This document shows, piece by piece, positions 51,460-63,534 of a stretch of DNA of 64,000 nt. The DNA is from Pyrocephalus nanus (taxonomy: Eukaryota > Chordata > Aves > Passeriformes > Tyrannidae), in contig CM076264.1 of NCBI GenBank assembly GCA_038380795.1, positions 8,868,001 to 8,932,000 of the forward strand, in the 5' to 3' direction. The translations under genes were made by a program, and so were the position numbers. The stretch's first letter is position 1, and every line of letters starts with the position of its first letter. The notes under the pieces are model-generated. The model saw only the letters and a program-made list of their open reading frames with translations. It made no database searches and had not been told where the DNA came from.

Positions 51460-53031
51460 GCCCTGACGGTGAGGACTCAGCAATTATCAAGGATCTAAAT
51501 CAATGTGAAGAGTGAGAAGCAGAAGTCAGAGGGAGAATTTCGGAGAGCTCAGGGGCCTGCCATCACCCTTGCAAACAATTTATTTTGTAAGTATGAAGAA
51601 TGGACATGCCCATGATGAAATACATTACTGGTCCACACCTAATCAATACTATATATTTACATGTGCACTGACAAGTTGTTTCATTTATCACTGGTTCCTT
51701 CAGTGGTACTGACAAAATATGTCAGAGTAGTATCTTCTTATATGTATCCAAGAGGGTTTGTATGGGACTAAATTTATTTCCATAGGGAAGCAGGAAATTT
51801 ACGGTGCACCAGATCACTAAATGCTGGTTATTTTACTGCTTTGCTTTCTCCATAGCCCAAAAAAGTATGTAGTATTTATTGAAAAACATGGCAGAAAAGT
51901 GTACAATTGCCACAGGGAAGAATTTTCTCGGGTCACAAAAAAACCTTCCTATTGACAATAAATATTGTTCAAACTCTCAAAAAAAGCCAAACAAAAAAAA
52001 AATCCAACAAATTTTCACAAAGCTAGTGAAAACATGGCCACACATCTGCTTTTGTCCCATGAATGTGTAGAAGGTGATTCAAGGTCATAACCTCAGTGTA
52101 TGAAGGAAAAGCTTCACTTGGAGAGTCTAGTCCTGAATGGAAATGGTTTAATTTGAGGGAGGTAGGACAGTATCTGGTATTATTAGGATTGATTGTCTCT
52201 GTATATATCAATAACCTTGATTTGAGAAAATGTATTGAACTATGATGAAGCCTAAAATGGAAGAAGACACTCAATATGAAAGGAAGAAAACAAAACAAAT
52301 ATATAAATAAACATAATACACTGAAGAAAACAGAAGCATAGACAGCTGTATTCCTTTATACTAGTTTTATATAACCTGATTAAATATTTTGTACATACTT
52401 TGCTGTAAACAATGGTAGGAGTTTGGTGTTGTGGCTGAGACGTCTTTTCATTTGTACTAGAAAATGGAAGTCAAAAGCAAAATAAAACCTTCTGGACTTG
52501 CTGGATTTCAATAATAGTCTGTTATTTCACTGTAATTTGATATAAATGCCAGCAGAGACAATTACACTGCTATTGCAGGGCCCATTTTATTTCTCCACCA
52601 AAACCTGCATTTATTCGCAACTTTCTCATAGTGTTGTTTTCTGCCCCTGCCCCTCATCCCTTTCTGCTTTCAATGAATGTTAGGATATTTCACATCTATT
52701 ACTGAGGCGTCCCTGTATTCGTCAGAGTTCAAAATAAACACTTCTGACAGCAGAAGAAAACAATAATTGATACATATTCAAAGTACTAACCTTTTCTGCC
52801 AGATAATATGGCTACACGTCAAATTGCTATCTAAAGGTTGCTGGAAAATGTTAAAGAGTATTTTGTCTATCAAGATTTTCCAGGCAAGAGCATTTGATGC
52901 AGAGTACTGCGTGAAGAAAACTTCACTCTGTTATTTTTTGAGTACTGCAAATCATTTATAAAATCAAAGTTTTAGTTACCTTGGATATACACAACACTGA
53001 TTTGGCAGATCTCTCCCTGTTTTCATCACAG

Positions 53032-53063
53032 CAGGAGGTGGTGAAACAGCCTAATAAAGACAG
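53032..53063 (+). other. Candidate small exon, 32 or 29 nt
   Basis: The acceptor CTCTCCCTGTTTTCATCACAG is near consensus and is followed immediately by a second CAG, giving a tandem NAGNAG acceptor. The block GAGGTGGTGAAACAGCC continues to AAAGACAG, and the donor GTAAGTA fits the U1 consensus fully. It would be 32 nt from the first AG or 29 nt from the second. No homology was recognised. It may be chance, but both sites are strong. Confidence 0.2.
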
Positions 53064-54800
53064 GTAAGTATAATTGTTCATTACACATTCAAGACAAATT
53101 CTAGATATGATTTCACTTGCTGTTGAAGGCTTGAGACAAGCTTATGCCATAAGACCTTATATCAACAAATTATCTGCATAACTTCAAGCAGCAGTTTGAA
53201 AGATGAAGACACTCAAAGGTAGCGCTCCCCTAAACCCCCAACTTCCAGGCAGTGGGTTATCAGAACACTCTGGTGTGGTTGCCAGCTCTGACAATGACAG
53301 AAGAACATTAATAAAATTAAGCCTGTGTGTCAGCATGATCCTTCTTGAGTACTGTTAAACAACAGGAGAAACTTGGCAGTTGCTGGCAAGGGGTGTTTGA
53401 ATTTGTTTTTTTTTCCTAATATATTTGTTCATTGCAAAAACCACCAAAACTTTAACATAAGTAAAATAAAGAAAGAAAATTCAGATTAATACACTACTAT
53501 AATACAATGGTATCAGATTAGATCTGTTTATGCAGAAATAGTATGTAAATACTAAAGTCTTCCTCATAAAGAAAATAGCAATAAAATATGTACTTAACCT
53601 GAATCAAAAAATTATGTTTAGAGACATTAATAAATGCAACCTCAAAAAGTAATCTCTTCAGAAAAGGCATCAGTCAGTTTTGTAAGAAAATAATTCATTT
53701 TCTTCTGAAAGCAATGGACAATTCAACTTTTAATTAACAACATTAACTCAAAAGAAGTATTAAGAAAGAGAACAGAGAACAAGAACTGAAATGGAATCAT
53801 TATGGTTATAGAAGAAGATTAGAAGCCAAAGTAGAAATTTGTAAGACAAATTTGCAGTGGGTGATGATCAGAGTATATTTGGGAGAAAAGGGGAGAACAG
53901 AGCAGGAAAGGGAAATGGAATATTTATGGAATGATAGAACAATGAACTTAAATGGAAAAAAATAATCAGCCCAGTCAATGGTCTGCTAAATTTAACTCCA
54001 AATGGAATCCTTTTCACTTATATCTATGGTCTTTTAGACTTCATTTATTGGTACCATAATGTATTTCGGGACATCACCCTAAAAAAGAGATGAAAAAAAA
54101 AGAATAAATCTAATAAGAAAAAGCATGAGAGAAAGTGGATCCCACAGTGAGTCTGATTTGGCTAAGAGACTGTTAAATAAGGACTAAGTGATTGACAAAA
54201 GAGTGATGCATGAGTTTGACTGGGACAATCACAGGATTTTCTAGGGAAATAGATATCAGGATCCCACCCTGAGCTGATCTATCATGGATACTGAAGATTA
54301 TGTCTGTACTAGCCAGTGACCACACCTAGGACATAGAGTATTGCTGAGCACTGGAAAAAGAAGTAACGCTGAAAACTGTGAGAATGCTCCCTAGCATAGA
54401 ATTAAGAGCCAATCAGCATTCTCCCAAACAGCTCCTGGCTCTGTTTCAGAGCCTGAATAATACAGGCTCCAGACCCACTGTCAGTCTGCACATAGTCATT
54501 TGGGGTTGGCAGCCTGGGAGCTGCATGCTATATTCACTTCAATAGCTGGGAGGGGATCCGAGACTTGTTAGCACAAATGTAGCCTGAGAGGCTGACTCCA
54601 GAATATACAGCAGCACCATTTAGGCTGTTATGTGTGTCTTCTTTTCCTCCATCAAGTTGTGGCTCTGATAGAACTTTGCACTAATAGACAATAGTGAAAG
54701 GAACAGGTTTCCTGAGGAGCACTAAGTTTCTTCTATTTCCTCTTCTCCTTTATATTGATCAATGTTAATTCTGAAACTTTCCTAATGTACTCTTAAAATC

Positions 54801-54868
54801 AGAAAAAAAAAAAAAAGAAAAACAACAACACATCCCCAAAATAAAAAAAAAGGAAGAAAAAATAAAAG
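54801..54868 (+). repeat. A-rich low-complexity tract
   Basis: Runs of A broken by G, C and T bases, including AACAACAAC. Simple sequence. Confidence 0.85.
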
Positions 54869-56260
54869 AGTTTCTAAAACTGTTCCTTCATATAAATCAC
54901 ACCTATCTAGTACTTCATTTAAACACAAACCTGCCTGCGCACAGAAGAGGTGAAAGCATTTGGATTCTGAGCCAAGATGGCAACTGCAATGTCAATTTTA
55001 AGGTACTAAAGGAAGGTCACAGTGATGACCATAACATGTGATGCTACAATGAACATTACTAGGTTATCCAACTTTTGCCTAGGGACATTATTGTAGGGTT
55101 CTCTCCCTTACACACTAACAAGTATTGCTGTTAATTCACTGAGCTGAAAATAATTAGGCAGTATGAAAACAACAATAAGACATAACTAAGTTATCAGATC
55201 TATTTGATGATTCATTAAGGACTATCAATCTGTTGTCATGTAAATTTAAACTTTATTGAGCCATATCTCTCATTTTTAGATCTTTAGAGCACAATTAAAA
55301 CTCTGATTAGCTTTTTCAAAACTAATCTTCAGATATTCATCAAGGGTAAAGCTTGTTTTCATTCAGAGGGTTAACACTGGGGACCTTCTGGCAAATCCTA
55401 CAGATTACAGAAGGTCCACTCATACCAGATCACACCAGTGACAAGGTCTTGGTATTTCCATTTCTGAGATATCCCTACACTACAGCCTCAATAGATCAGG
55501 GAAACAATTCTTTTCATACTGCAATATACAGCTGTTAATGGCACCAGGGAAAAGTTTCCCTTGTCTTATTTATATCTGCTTGCTTATCCTATTTCTCTCT
55601 GTTTTTCCTTTCCCTTGTCCTCTTCCCCACATGGGAGGGCATACTCACACTTGTCAAGGTAGCCATTGCTTCTCTCTGGAGGCTGTGAAGGATTGAAAAC
55701 AGAAGTAAAAACTAGAATACACAAAGCACATAAAGAAATCTTCAATCAACTCCAAGGATAAAAATAACCAAACGTTGGTGAAAAATCTTAAACTTGATTC
55801 TAGCAGTCTACAGGCATTTTCTAAAATGTCGGTCAAAAGGATGTATTCAGTTTTCCAGTATAGTGCTTAAGAGGAGAAAATACTGCTACAAATTAAAACT
55901 ATTAATTCAGAAATGAAAATGAAAACTTACCAGACTGTTTTCTCATTATAAAATGAAACATAAGAAACTACTTAAGAATTCTGTATCTTCCCTTTCTGTC
56001 CACACATGTATATATGTCTATGGGTATATATAGAACTTATACAATTAAAATCTCAAAGTTTCAGATTTTCTTGGGGAAAATAATTACTTCTGAAGTTAAA
56101 TGTCTTCTGTTTCAAACTGAAGGATATTTGAATTCTGAGAGCATCATCCTTGCTTTAAAATACTGATTATCAATGTGGATTTTGTTCTAAAATTGTGGGG
56201 GCACATGTGATGGATTTCTTGGGAGGGGAAGAAAAAAAAAAAAGTAGGTCTGTTTAAAAT

Positions 56261-56298
56261 TGAAAGTTTCATTAAAACTTGAAAGTTCCATGAAACAG
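56261..56298 (+). repeat. Diverged 19-bp tandem duplication
   Basis: TGAAAGTTTCATTAAAACT at 56261-56279 is followed by TGAAAGTTCCATGAAACAG at 56280-56298. The shared TGAAAGTT.CAT.AAA pattern indicates a local duplication. Confidence 0.6.
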
Positions 56299-57068
56299 AT
56301 TTGATTTGAAGAAAATATTAATGGGAATATTTTTGGGATCCAGAGAGGAGCACCCACCACCATAATCCAGTCAAATGGTCATACACAAGCAGCCATACCA
56401 GTAACTGCAAGGACTCTTGATTTTGCTCTTAAACAAGTTAGAACATGTAGTTATGAGCATATACAGGGGTATCCCTCTACCTTTTTCCCCCTGAATCTGT
56501 TTCAGGCAGAGAAAATATTTAAATCCACACATGATTCTTCAAATGATATAGTTAGATCAGATATTTTAAAGGAAGAACAAATCATGATCAGGCATATGAA
56601 GCTCAACAGTTGTGATTTACACCATTATGCTCAAAAAGGATATTTCATTTTATCAGAAACTTTCTACAGCTCTCTCATCAAGGTACCTGCAATGCATTGT
56701 AGTTAAGACACTGAAAAGGTAAAATATCATCAGGTATTAGCCTGCCTGATAAACATGGTCAGAAGCATACTTTTGTTCCTCTTCAAGCAGCTGCCCTTCA
56801 GCTGGAAACTGCTGCCCTATAATTACACACCTTTCCAGTGAGACATGGTAATGGACTGTGTGAGCTCTGCTTGTCTATCATAATGCATTTTTGACCACTC
56901 ACTAGATGAGAATAAGCCAGGACTTGTGAAAATGAAGGCATACATTCAGAAAAAAAAATGGCATGGGTCTGTCATAAATGTTTTAGAATAAGGAGGTTTT
57001 ATTCTAAACATTTCTTATGTTTTCACTTCCCTTATCTTATGCATTTCATGCATGCAGTTCTAAAAGAA

Positions 57069-57136
57069 GGGGGGGTGGAGAGGGGAAAAGTGCTTTTAAT
57101 GTTTAAAAATTTGAAGAAAAACACCCCCCTCCCCCC
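57069..57136. repeat. G-run and C-run pair
   Basis: A G-rich tract (57069-57085, with runs of seven and four G) is followed 36 bases later by a C-rich tract (57122-57136, two runs of six C). The two are roughly complementary, so they could pair in an imperfect stem, or each could form G-quadruplex-like structure on one strand. Confidence 0.6.
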
Positions 57137-59054
57137 ATTATCTAAATACAGGAACAAAATAATCTAAAATAATAACAAATATTTACAGTTTAGACCCAAA
57201 AAGCTAATGGGTCTAGTTTTTAACTTATGTATTTGAAAGATTTAAACCATTTTTAGTACTTTGAATCTATTAAAAGCACCTCCCTATTATCATTTAAACA
57301 TTATAGCACATGCTTAAACCTCTGCATTTTAAACATTGCTTATAAAATATATACACTTACAGAGTTTTCTAGCATAGAATGTTTCCAAACCTGCAGCAAA
57401 ACCTCTGTTTAGTTTATATACGTGCAGCAGCTAGAACAGAATACTATCTCACCCTTATTTCATCATTATCATGAGTTAAATGAAAATACTCAGTTATTTC
57501 CATTTTCTAAGAAATTTGTTGCTCTAACACACTTTGTAGCTACAACTGTATCCATGAAAATATATGACTGTTCCTGGAAACTCCCCCAAATCATCTTATT
57601 CTAGTTGAAAAGACAGAGAGACATAAAATGTTTAAACCTTTCTAATATTTCTATAAGTCAGGTGATACAACAAAGCATTCCTCATATTCTAGTACTTGTC
57701 TCAAATGTGTTGGCACAAATATAAATAATGATAAGTAACACAGAAAATATTGTTCAAACATTCATTATTAACAGAAGCAATAATGCATTAGTGGCATTAC
57801 ATGTCAATCTCCTAGATAAATATTTACAACCATTTGCAAAAAAATTCCTGAAAAAATACTAGTAGTCAGTATTCTCTACAATATCTGCATTTTCACCCTT
57901 TAAACATATTTCATTTGTAGCTCAGTTCTAAAAATCTTATTTCTTGCTCAGCACTTGAGTAGCTAAACATCTCTTAAGTCAGATAAAAAGCATTGTACCT
58001 AGCATGAGATTTTCTCAAGATTTTATTTCTTAGTTGTAAAGTTAAGCCCTCAATTAAAAAATGTTTGAGATGTATGTTTATTATTATTTTCATAACCTGA
58101 TGCCACAACATGTCTAAGATTATACTTGCAAGCATTCTGCTTTCTTTCACTCTATTGTCCCGTATGCCATTCTTAAAGCTCTGTTTCCAATAAAATTACC
58201 GTGAGTACTTAATGACATTAATAAATAGTAAAAGTAAAGAAGGGCTGCTTGTTGTATATTATTGCTTTCTCTAGTCCCAGCACTTTGGATTATGTTACTG
58301 AATCTAGGGATAAATTTTTTATAGCTATGATTATATCTACAGTAAAACAAAATTTATGTACTTTTTATTTGGTCTATAAAAATGCATAGAAGGAATGGAT
58401 AAAATTACTTCATCTAGTTTAGTGCTAAGGTCATGAATTTAAAGATCACAGCTCTTACCATTGTGGCTCATCCTAACTGTATATACTGAGAATAGGGAAA
58501 GAAAAATCTGTTTCTTTGATGAGCACTAATAGACAGCTTGTTTTAACCTGTCTATAATTGTGTAAGATACGTGAGAAAAGGAAGATGGTTACATTTCCAA
58601 GCACCCTTTAAAACAACATTCTATTTAATTGGAAAAAAGGCAGAGAAGAAATTTCTAATGAATAGAAGCATTTCAGAATTACAAGCTGATTTTTCCTGAA
58701 TATATATAGCATGTAATGAAACACGTATACATTTCTTTAACAGATTTTTCAGTATGAGTAAAAACTCAACTGTGTTTTTCCTATATTCAGTTGATCACAG
58801 AAATTTCAAAGATAAGAGACACTCTGGGCCTCTATAGCCAACAGATTTCTGGGTGTCTATATGTCTAATGTTTATATGTAAGTCAAGTTCAGGAGAGGCA
58901 ATGAGGTTCTATGGCGTTAATCTCTTTTTATCAATTTTAGTCCAAGAAGAAAAATCAAAGAGACTTATTGTCTTTTATTAGTGCTGAAAGAAACATTTCT
59001 ATTGCAATACATCTCTAAAAGTCCCTCCTGAAACCAGCAGGTATTCAGTCTTAG

Positions 59055-59290
59055 AACCATAGAATCCAGGTTGGAAAAGATCTCTGAGATCATCAAATCT
59101 AACCCTTGATCCAACACTACTGTGGTTACTAAACCATGGCACAAAGTGTCACATCCAATGTCATCTTAAAAACCTCCCTGGATGGTGAATCCACCACCTA
59201 CCTGGGCAGCCCCTTCCAATGCTTGATTACTCTCTCTGTAAAGAATTTCTTCCTAATATCCAACCTAAACCTCCCCTGGCAGAGTCCTGT
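59055..59290 (-). mobile_element. CR1 LINE 3' end, 5'-truncated
   Basis: About 235 bases. The plus strand starts AACCATAGAATCCAGGTTGG, then AAAAGATCTCTGAGATCATC, and includes ACTAAACCATGGCACAAAGT, CCTGGATGGTGAATCCACCA, GGGCAGCCCCTTCCAATGC and AAGAATTTCTTCCTAATATC, ending near CTAAACCTCCCCTGGC. This is the standard CR1 3' end order on the minus strand. It is well preserved. Confidence 0.95.
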
Positions 59291-60256
59291 CATGAGACAT
59301 GCTGTCAGAGTAAAATTTTGTTAACCAAATTTAATTAAACTGGTAACGATATTCTTTCCATTCAAGTCACTTCTTCTACCTGAAATTCCAAAAAGTTCAT
59401 TGCAACTGTGAATTGAATGGCTATCCTGACCCAGCATCTATCCATGTCCACAGTTAAACTCAGCTGACCTTCCCCAAGGCACATAAATCGCTTTACAAGT
59501 GAGTCATACTCATAGAAAGACACCTCAGACAACTTCATGGACGAGTACTCTTTGTTTTACCAGAAACCCTGGAGTCTCTTCTGTAGGATAACATTTTATG
59601 GTTCTCAATCTGTACACTTTAATGTGTGACAGGAAAAAAATGGAGGGAGAGTGAAAAAAGCTAAATGATTCCCCAGCTTCGGGTGAAGATCAGAATATTT
59701 GTGGATTACACAGTGAATTATGACCTTCTGAAGATGTAAAAAATCTGAAAGATGACAGAGATCACTAGTGTTCCCATTGTCAGTACCTTCCTTTTCAAGG
59801 AGTATGAACCTTGCCAGTCTGCAGCCTCTACATAATTACAGTATGCAACAGACAATCTTATACACCATTTTAAATGATAAGCCACAGGCCTGAGATGAGC
59901 AGAAGGTATTATATGCCTGGATTTTGCTTACATTTGGGAAAAAATCTGTCTGTGAAGGAAAAAAGCAGCCCTGTTTCTCATCAGGGTGAGCGTCTGTGTG
60001 GTGGTCTGCAGAGAGAAAGGACTTTGTTACTGATGGTTTATTTAAGTTCATTTATTTTTAAATGGCAGCTGTCTAAAGCTGTTCAGTGTTTGAAGCGTGA
60101 AATTAAGTCTCAGGAGAGATGGATTAGATGATAGAATGCCAGGGAGTCAATCACAAGTTCACAATATAAGTGGTTTACCCTATATCTCTGAGAATCTATC
60201 ACAAAACTTCCCAGTCAGTCATTTGCTATTTGCAATTGTTTTTACAATTCTGCATC

Positions 60257-60286
60257 ATATATCTATATCTACAGATATAGATATAT
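60257..60286. repeat. Perfect 14-bp inverted repeat, 2-bp spacer
   Basis: ATATATCTATATCT at 60257-60270 is followed by two bases and then its exact reverse complement at 60273-60286. It is probably a palindrome formed within (GATATA)n simple sequence. Confidence 0.85.
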
Positions 60287-61839
60287 AGATATGACATGCT
60301 TCCTTTTGTACTGCTGGCATACATGCAGCATGAATACTCAGTACTATGGAATATTTCATGTAACCACTTTATTGTTTTCCTCTTTTCTAATGAAAATGTT
60401 TAAAAAAGACAAAATTGTCATATAAACCACACAAATGCCAAATATCATTTTACACCATGTGCATTTGTCGTGAATTCTTGCCTGATATGCAATCCTTTTT
60501 CCAGCCAATAAGTCTACTTTAGTGCCCTCCACCTTTTTATTATATTATCTTCAAATAAAATCTTAAATTATACTAGTCTTTGAGACATTTTTTTAAGGAA
60601 TGGAAAGAGACATTATAATTAAATGTACTCATTGTTGATGGCAACTCAACATTTTCACTTCCAAAATCTCCACTAAAAAAGTTCAGATGAAACATGATTC
60701 TTAATAATCTGAGACACAAGAGCATTGTAGAGATGATGGTTTAATAATATTCTTTGACTTGACACTGTTGGGGAATACTTTTTCCCCTGAAATATATTTA
60801 ATAAAGTAATAGCAATCAAACTGTTATAGTAAACTAATAGATATAATGAAACTCTATTAGCATCCAGAGAGTTCTGACAGTGTAAGGAGACAATACATTA
60901 ATTTAGAAATCATTCTTTCATTAAATCATTGCGTTCCTCTTTTCATATTTCTCACATGCAGTCATGGTGCAGCACATGTGAAAGCGACAGGGGGATCATT
61001 CAGGGTATTATTCAATCAGTAGGAGGAGGAGTTGCTGATCTTTAGGAAAGCACCATAAATGTCACTTCTGATTTCTCCCTCTGATTTCTTCCCTTATAAA
61101 CCCTCCAATGCTTTCTTTATCGGGGAGGGTGAGGATTGGCTTTCACTGGGAGGAACTGCAAGAGGGATGATCTATCATCAGTTTAGCAGACCAGAATGGT
61201 TTTTAATGTGAAATGCAGTGGCGAGATCCTTCTGTCAGCAGGGGCAATAGTCTGGAATTCTACAGAGAGGCATCATCAGTTGTTGCAGACTCATCCCATC
61301 CTCACAAAAAAAGGGAAAAAATACTCTGAAAGAGGAAAAACTGGTTCTGCAGGAAAAATATCCATGTATGAGGAAGCAATGAGACTAAAAATGGTGCCTT
61401 TTTGCATATTATTGGTTTCTGGTTATTGAAAGATATGTTTGAACAGAGTTACTTTCTGACTCTTACAGAGAGAGCATCTTTGTTGGAGTCAGATGGACCA
61501 ACAATTCATATATGGTGCTTAAAGTGGAATTTTTATCTCACTTGATCCAAATGGAGCTATAATCCATGAAGGACCCAGAACTCTTCAGCAAATGTGTACA
61601 GAGAAAACAGCTCTGAAGTGACCTCCTTTGGCCGAGTGCTGATCTAAATGCTCTACATGGCCCCTGAAAAGCATCTCATTTTGTTCCTGTCAGCCAGGGC
61701 ACGCTGAGGGCCAGCTGCTCCTGGTGGGGGTGGATAAGGGTTTGTTCCCATTAAGAATTTAAGATAGTTTTGTCAGCAGTGCAGATCTCTCTTATTTGGG
61801 GAAAGGAGGGAGGAAGAGATCTCCAATCCCCCAGTTTTG

Positions 61840-62030
61840 TCTGATGCAAAGTTTGATCCCTGACTTTGCGTGTTTCATTAGCAGACTGGGAGATCATGAC
61901 TCACGTAGCTCTAGCCCTAAAAGTTCTGCATTTACTATTTGATGCATTGATCCTTTCACTTAATAGCTAGCCCTTAAGCCATAATAACTTACAGATATAT
62001 GCATTTATTCTACAATACTCTGAAAGGCCT
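61840..62030. promoter_or_regulatory. Candidate conserved non-coding element
   Basis: Contains ATCATGACTCACGTAGC (AP-1-like TGACTCA), CTGATGCAAAGTTTGATCCC, TTCATTAGCAGA and ACTTAATAGCTAGCCC in non-repetitive sequence. It resembles an enhancer by motif content only. Confidence 0.18.
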
Positions 62031-62699
62031 TTTTAAATATTCATTCTATTCTGCTAAATAAGCAGCCCTCCTTTCCAGGAGGCCTGTGATTAATGCTCCT
62101 TTCATCCATCACCACTATACCTTGCCTTTGGGAAAGCCTGATCCGCTTGCCACTCCAAAAATGTAACTTGAACCAGAACTTATTTTCCCTGCTTCTGCTA
62201 TTGCCAAGTTTCAGGACTTTAGGCAAACCACTTGACCTTGCTGCATCTCACTTTCCTCTCCATTAAAATGAGGATAGTGCCTGGCTTCATAAAGCATGTC
62301 AGTTCTACAGATTAAAATAAAATGCTATGGAGGCTCTCATTACAATGATTCTATACACCATGGAAATTTCATCCTTTAAGACGATGCCAATGACAAAGCC
62401 GTCAAGCCAAAACTGCTCCTGGCAGCCAAAATCTTATATCAGCACCATGGCCCAGTGCCATCAGCAGGGCCATAAGTAAGGGAAGGGACACATTTATTCA
62501 GCTCGCTTGACAGGATCATCATCAGTAGCAGGACTTCCAGGGCCGTTTTTCTTTTTTTTCAAATGAACATGAGATATAACCCAGTCCTAATTTATAAAGG
62601 TAACACAAGAAAATAGAGGAGATATATGGAGAATTCTCTGTTAAAAAGCAAGCTGACAACACAATGCAGTGTTCAGAAATAGTTCTAATAATATCTGCT

Positions 62700-63180
62700 A
62701 ATGCTGGTTTAAAACAGTGACCTGCCTATTTGACTAACTATTCTGAAGGCTGTTGGATAATTATTTCAAAGTGTCATAAGTTTAATTGTATAGTAAATTA
62801 ATGACTAAAAGGCTTCTTACTGTTGTTTAATAAGTATGAAGAAAATACACTTAACTTTTCATATAATGTAGTCAAATTGCACAAGCAATAAGTGCGCATT
62901 AGATGTTGTATTTATTACATCAAATCTGTGAACACTGTTAATACATTAACATTTAAAAAGGTAGCCCATGGCAAGTCAATTTCACAGCAATTAAAACTGA
63001 AAAACTGGTAATTGACATTTGATAAGTGTGTTAATTGATATCAAGCTTGCAATAGCTAACATGTTAAATGTCAATTAAATCCATGCGTTTTTACAATTAG
63101 AATTTATTAATAAAGAATCTAATTACAAAATGTTGGTTATGTCAGTTTATGTTAATTATGCAACAACTAAATTTATAGTG
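62700..63180. promoter_or_regulatory. Candidate homeodomain-rich conserved element
   Basis: A 480-base AT-rich but non-repetitive stretch with many ATTA/TAAT cores and an exact 12-bp inverted repeat: TAATTGACATTT at 63009-63020 and AAATGTCAATTA at 63066-63077, 45 bases apart. Each arm joins a TALE-type TGTCA/TGACA word to a homeodomain ATTA core. Nearby are TTAATTGATATC, GGTAATTGAC and TATGTTAATTATGC. No repeat family was recognised. AT-richness raises the chance rate of ATTA words, so conservation is needed to support the call. Confidence 0.3.
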
Positions 63181-63534
63181 GAAAAGTTTCTTCAGTCCTC
63201 AAAAGCATTTTAAAAAATTCCCTAATTTTTAACATTTTTCATTTAATGTATTGCAATTTTTTTCCTGTTCTAGGTGTAATAGAAGGAGGAAACTTGGCTG
63301 AAAGTGTAGAATCGTTAGTCCAATCCTATGATATTGAAAAAAATTTAAGATGATTACTTCTAGGATAGTTTTGATGATGACCACCTATTGAAATCTCTAA
63401 ATAAAGTTTAAAAATATTTTTCTATAGTTTTTTTAAGAATAGAGTTATTTAAATATTCTAAAATAAATCAGATAAGTGCTCAGTAAAACAAAGAAAAAAA
63501 TTTTCCTTATTGTTCGTGTGCCTCTGATTTCTTT
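63181..63534. other. Non-coding AT-rich sequence
   Basis: Nothing recognised beyond short A/T runs. Confidence 0.5.

Larger units (their letters stand above)
51460..59054. other. Non-coding AT-rich sequence
   Basis: No gene established. It contains A-rich low complexity near 51958-52001 and 54801-54868, a purine-rich zone at about 53740-53960, the exon-like block at 53032-53063, a diverged 19-bp duplication at 56261-56298, and a G-run/C-run pair at 57069-57136. Confidence 0.55.
59291..62699. other. Non-coding sequence
   Basis: Unique sequence without a recognised gene. It includes a 14-bp inverted repeat at 60257-60286. A block at 61840-62030 carries an AP-1-like TGACTCA. The 62340-62560 segment is GC-richer and non-repetitive. 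Open frames are below 86 codons. Confidence 0.55.
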
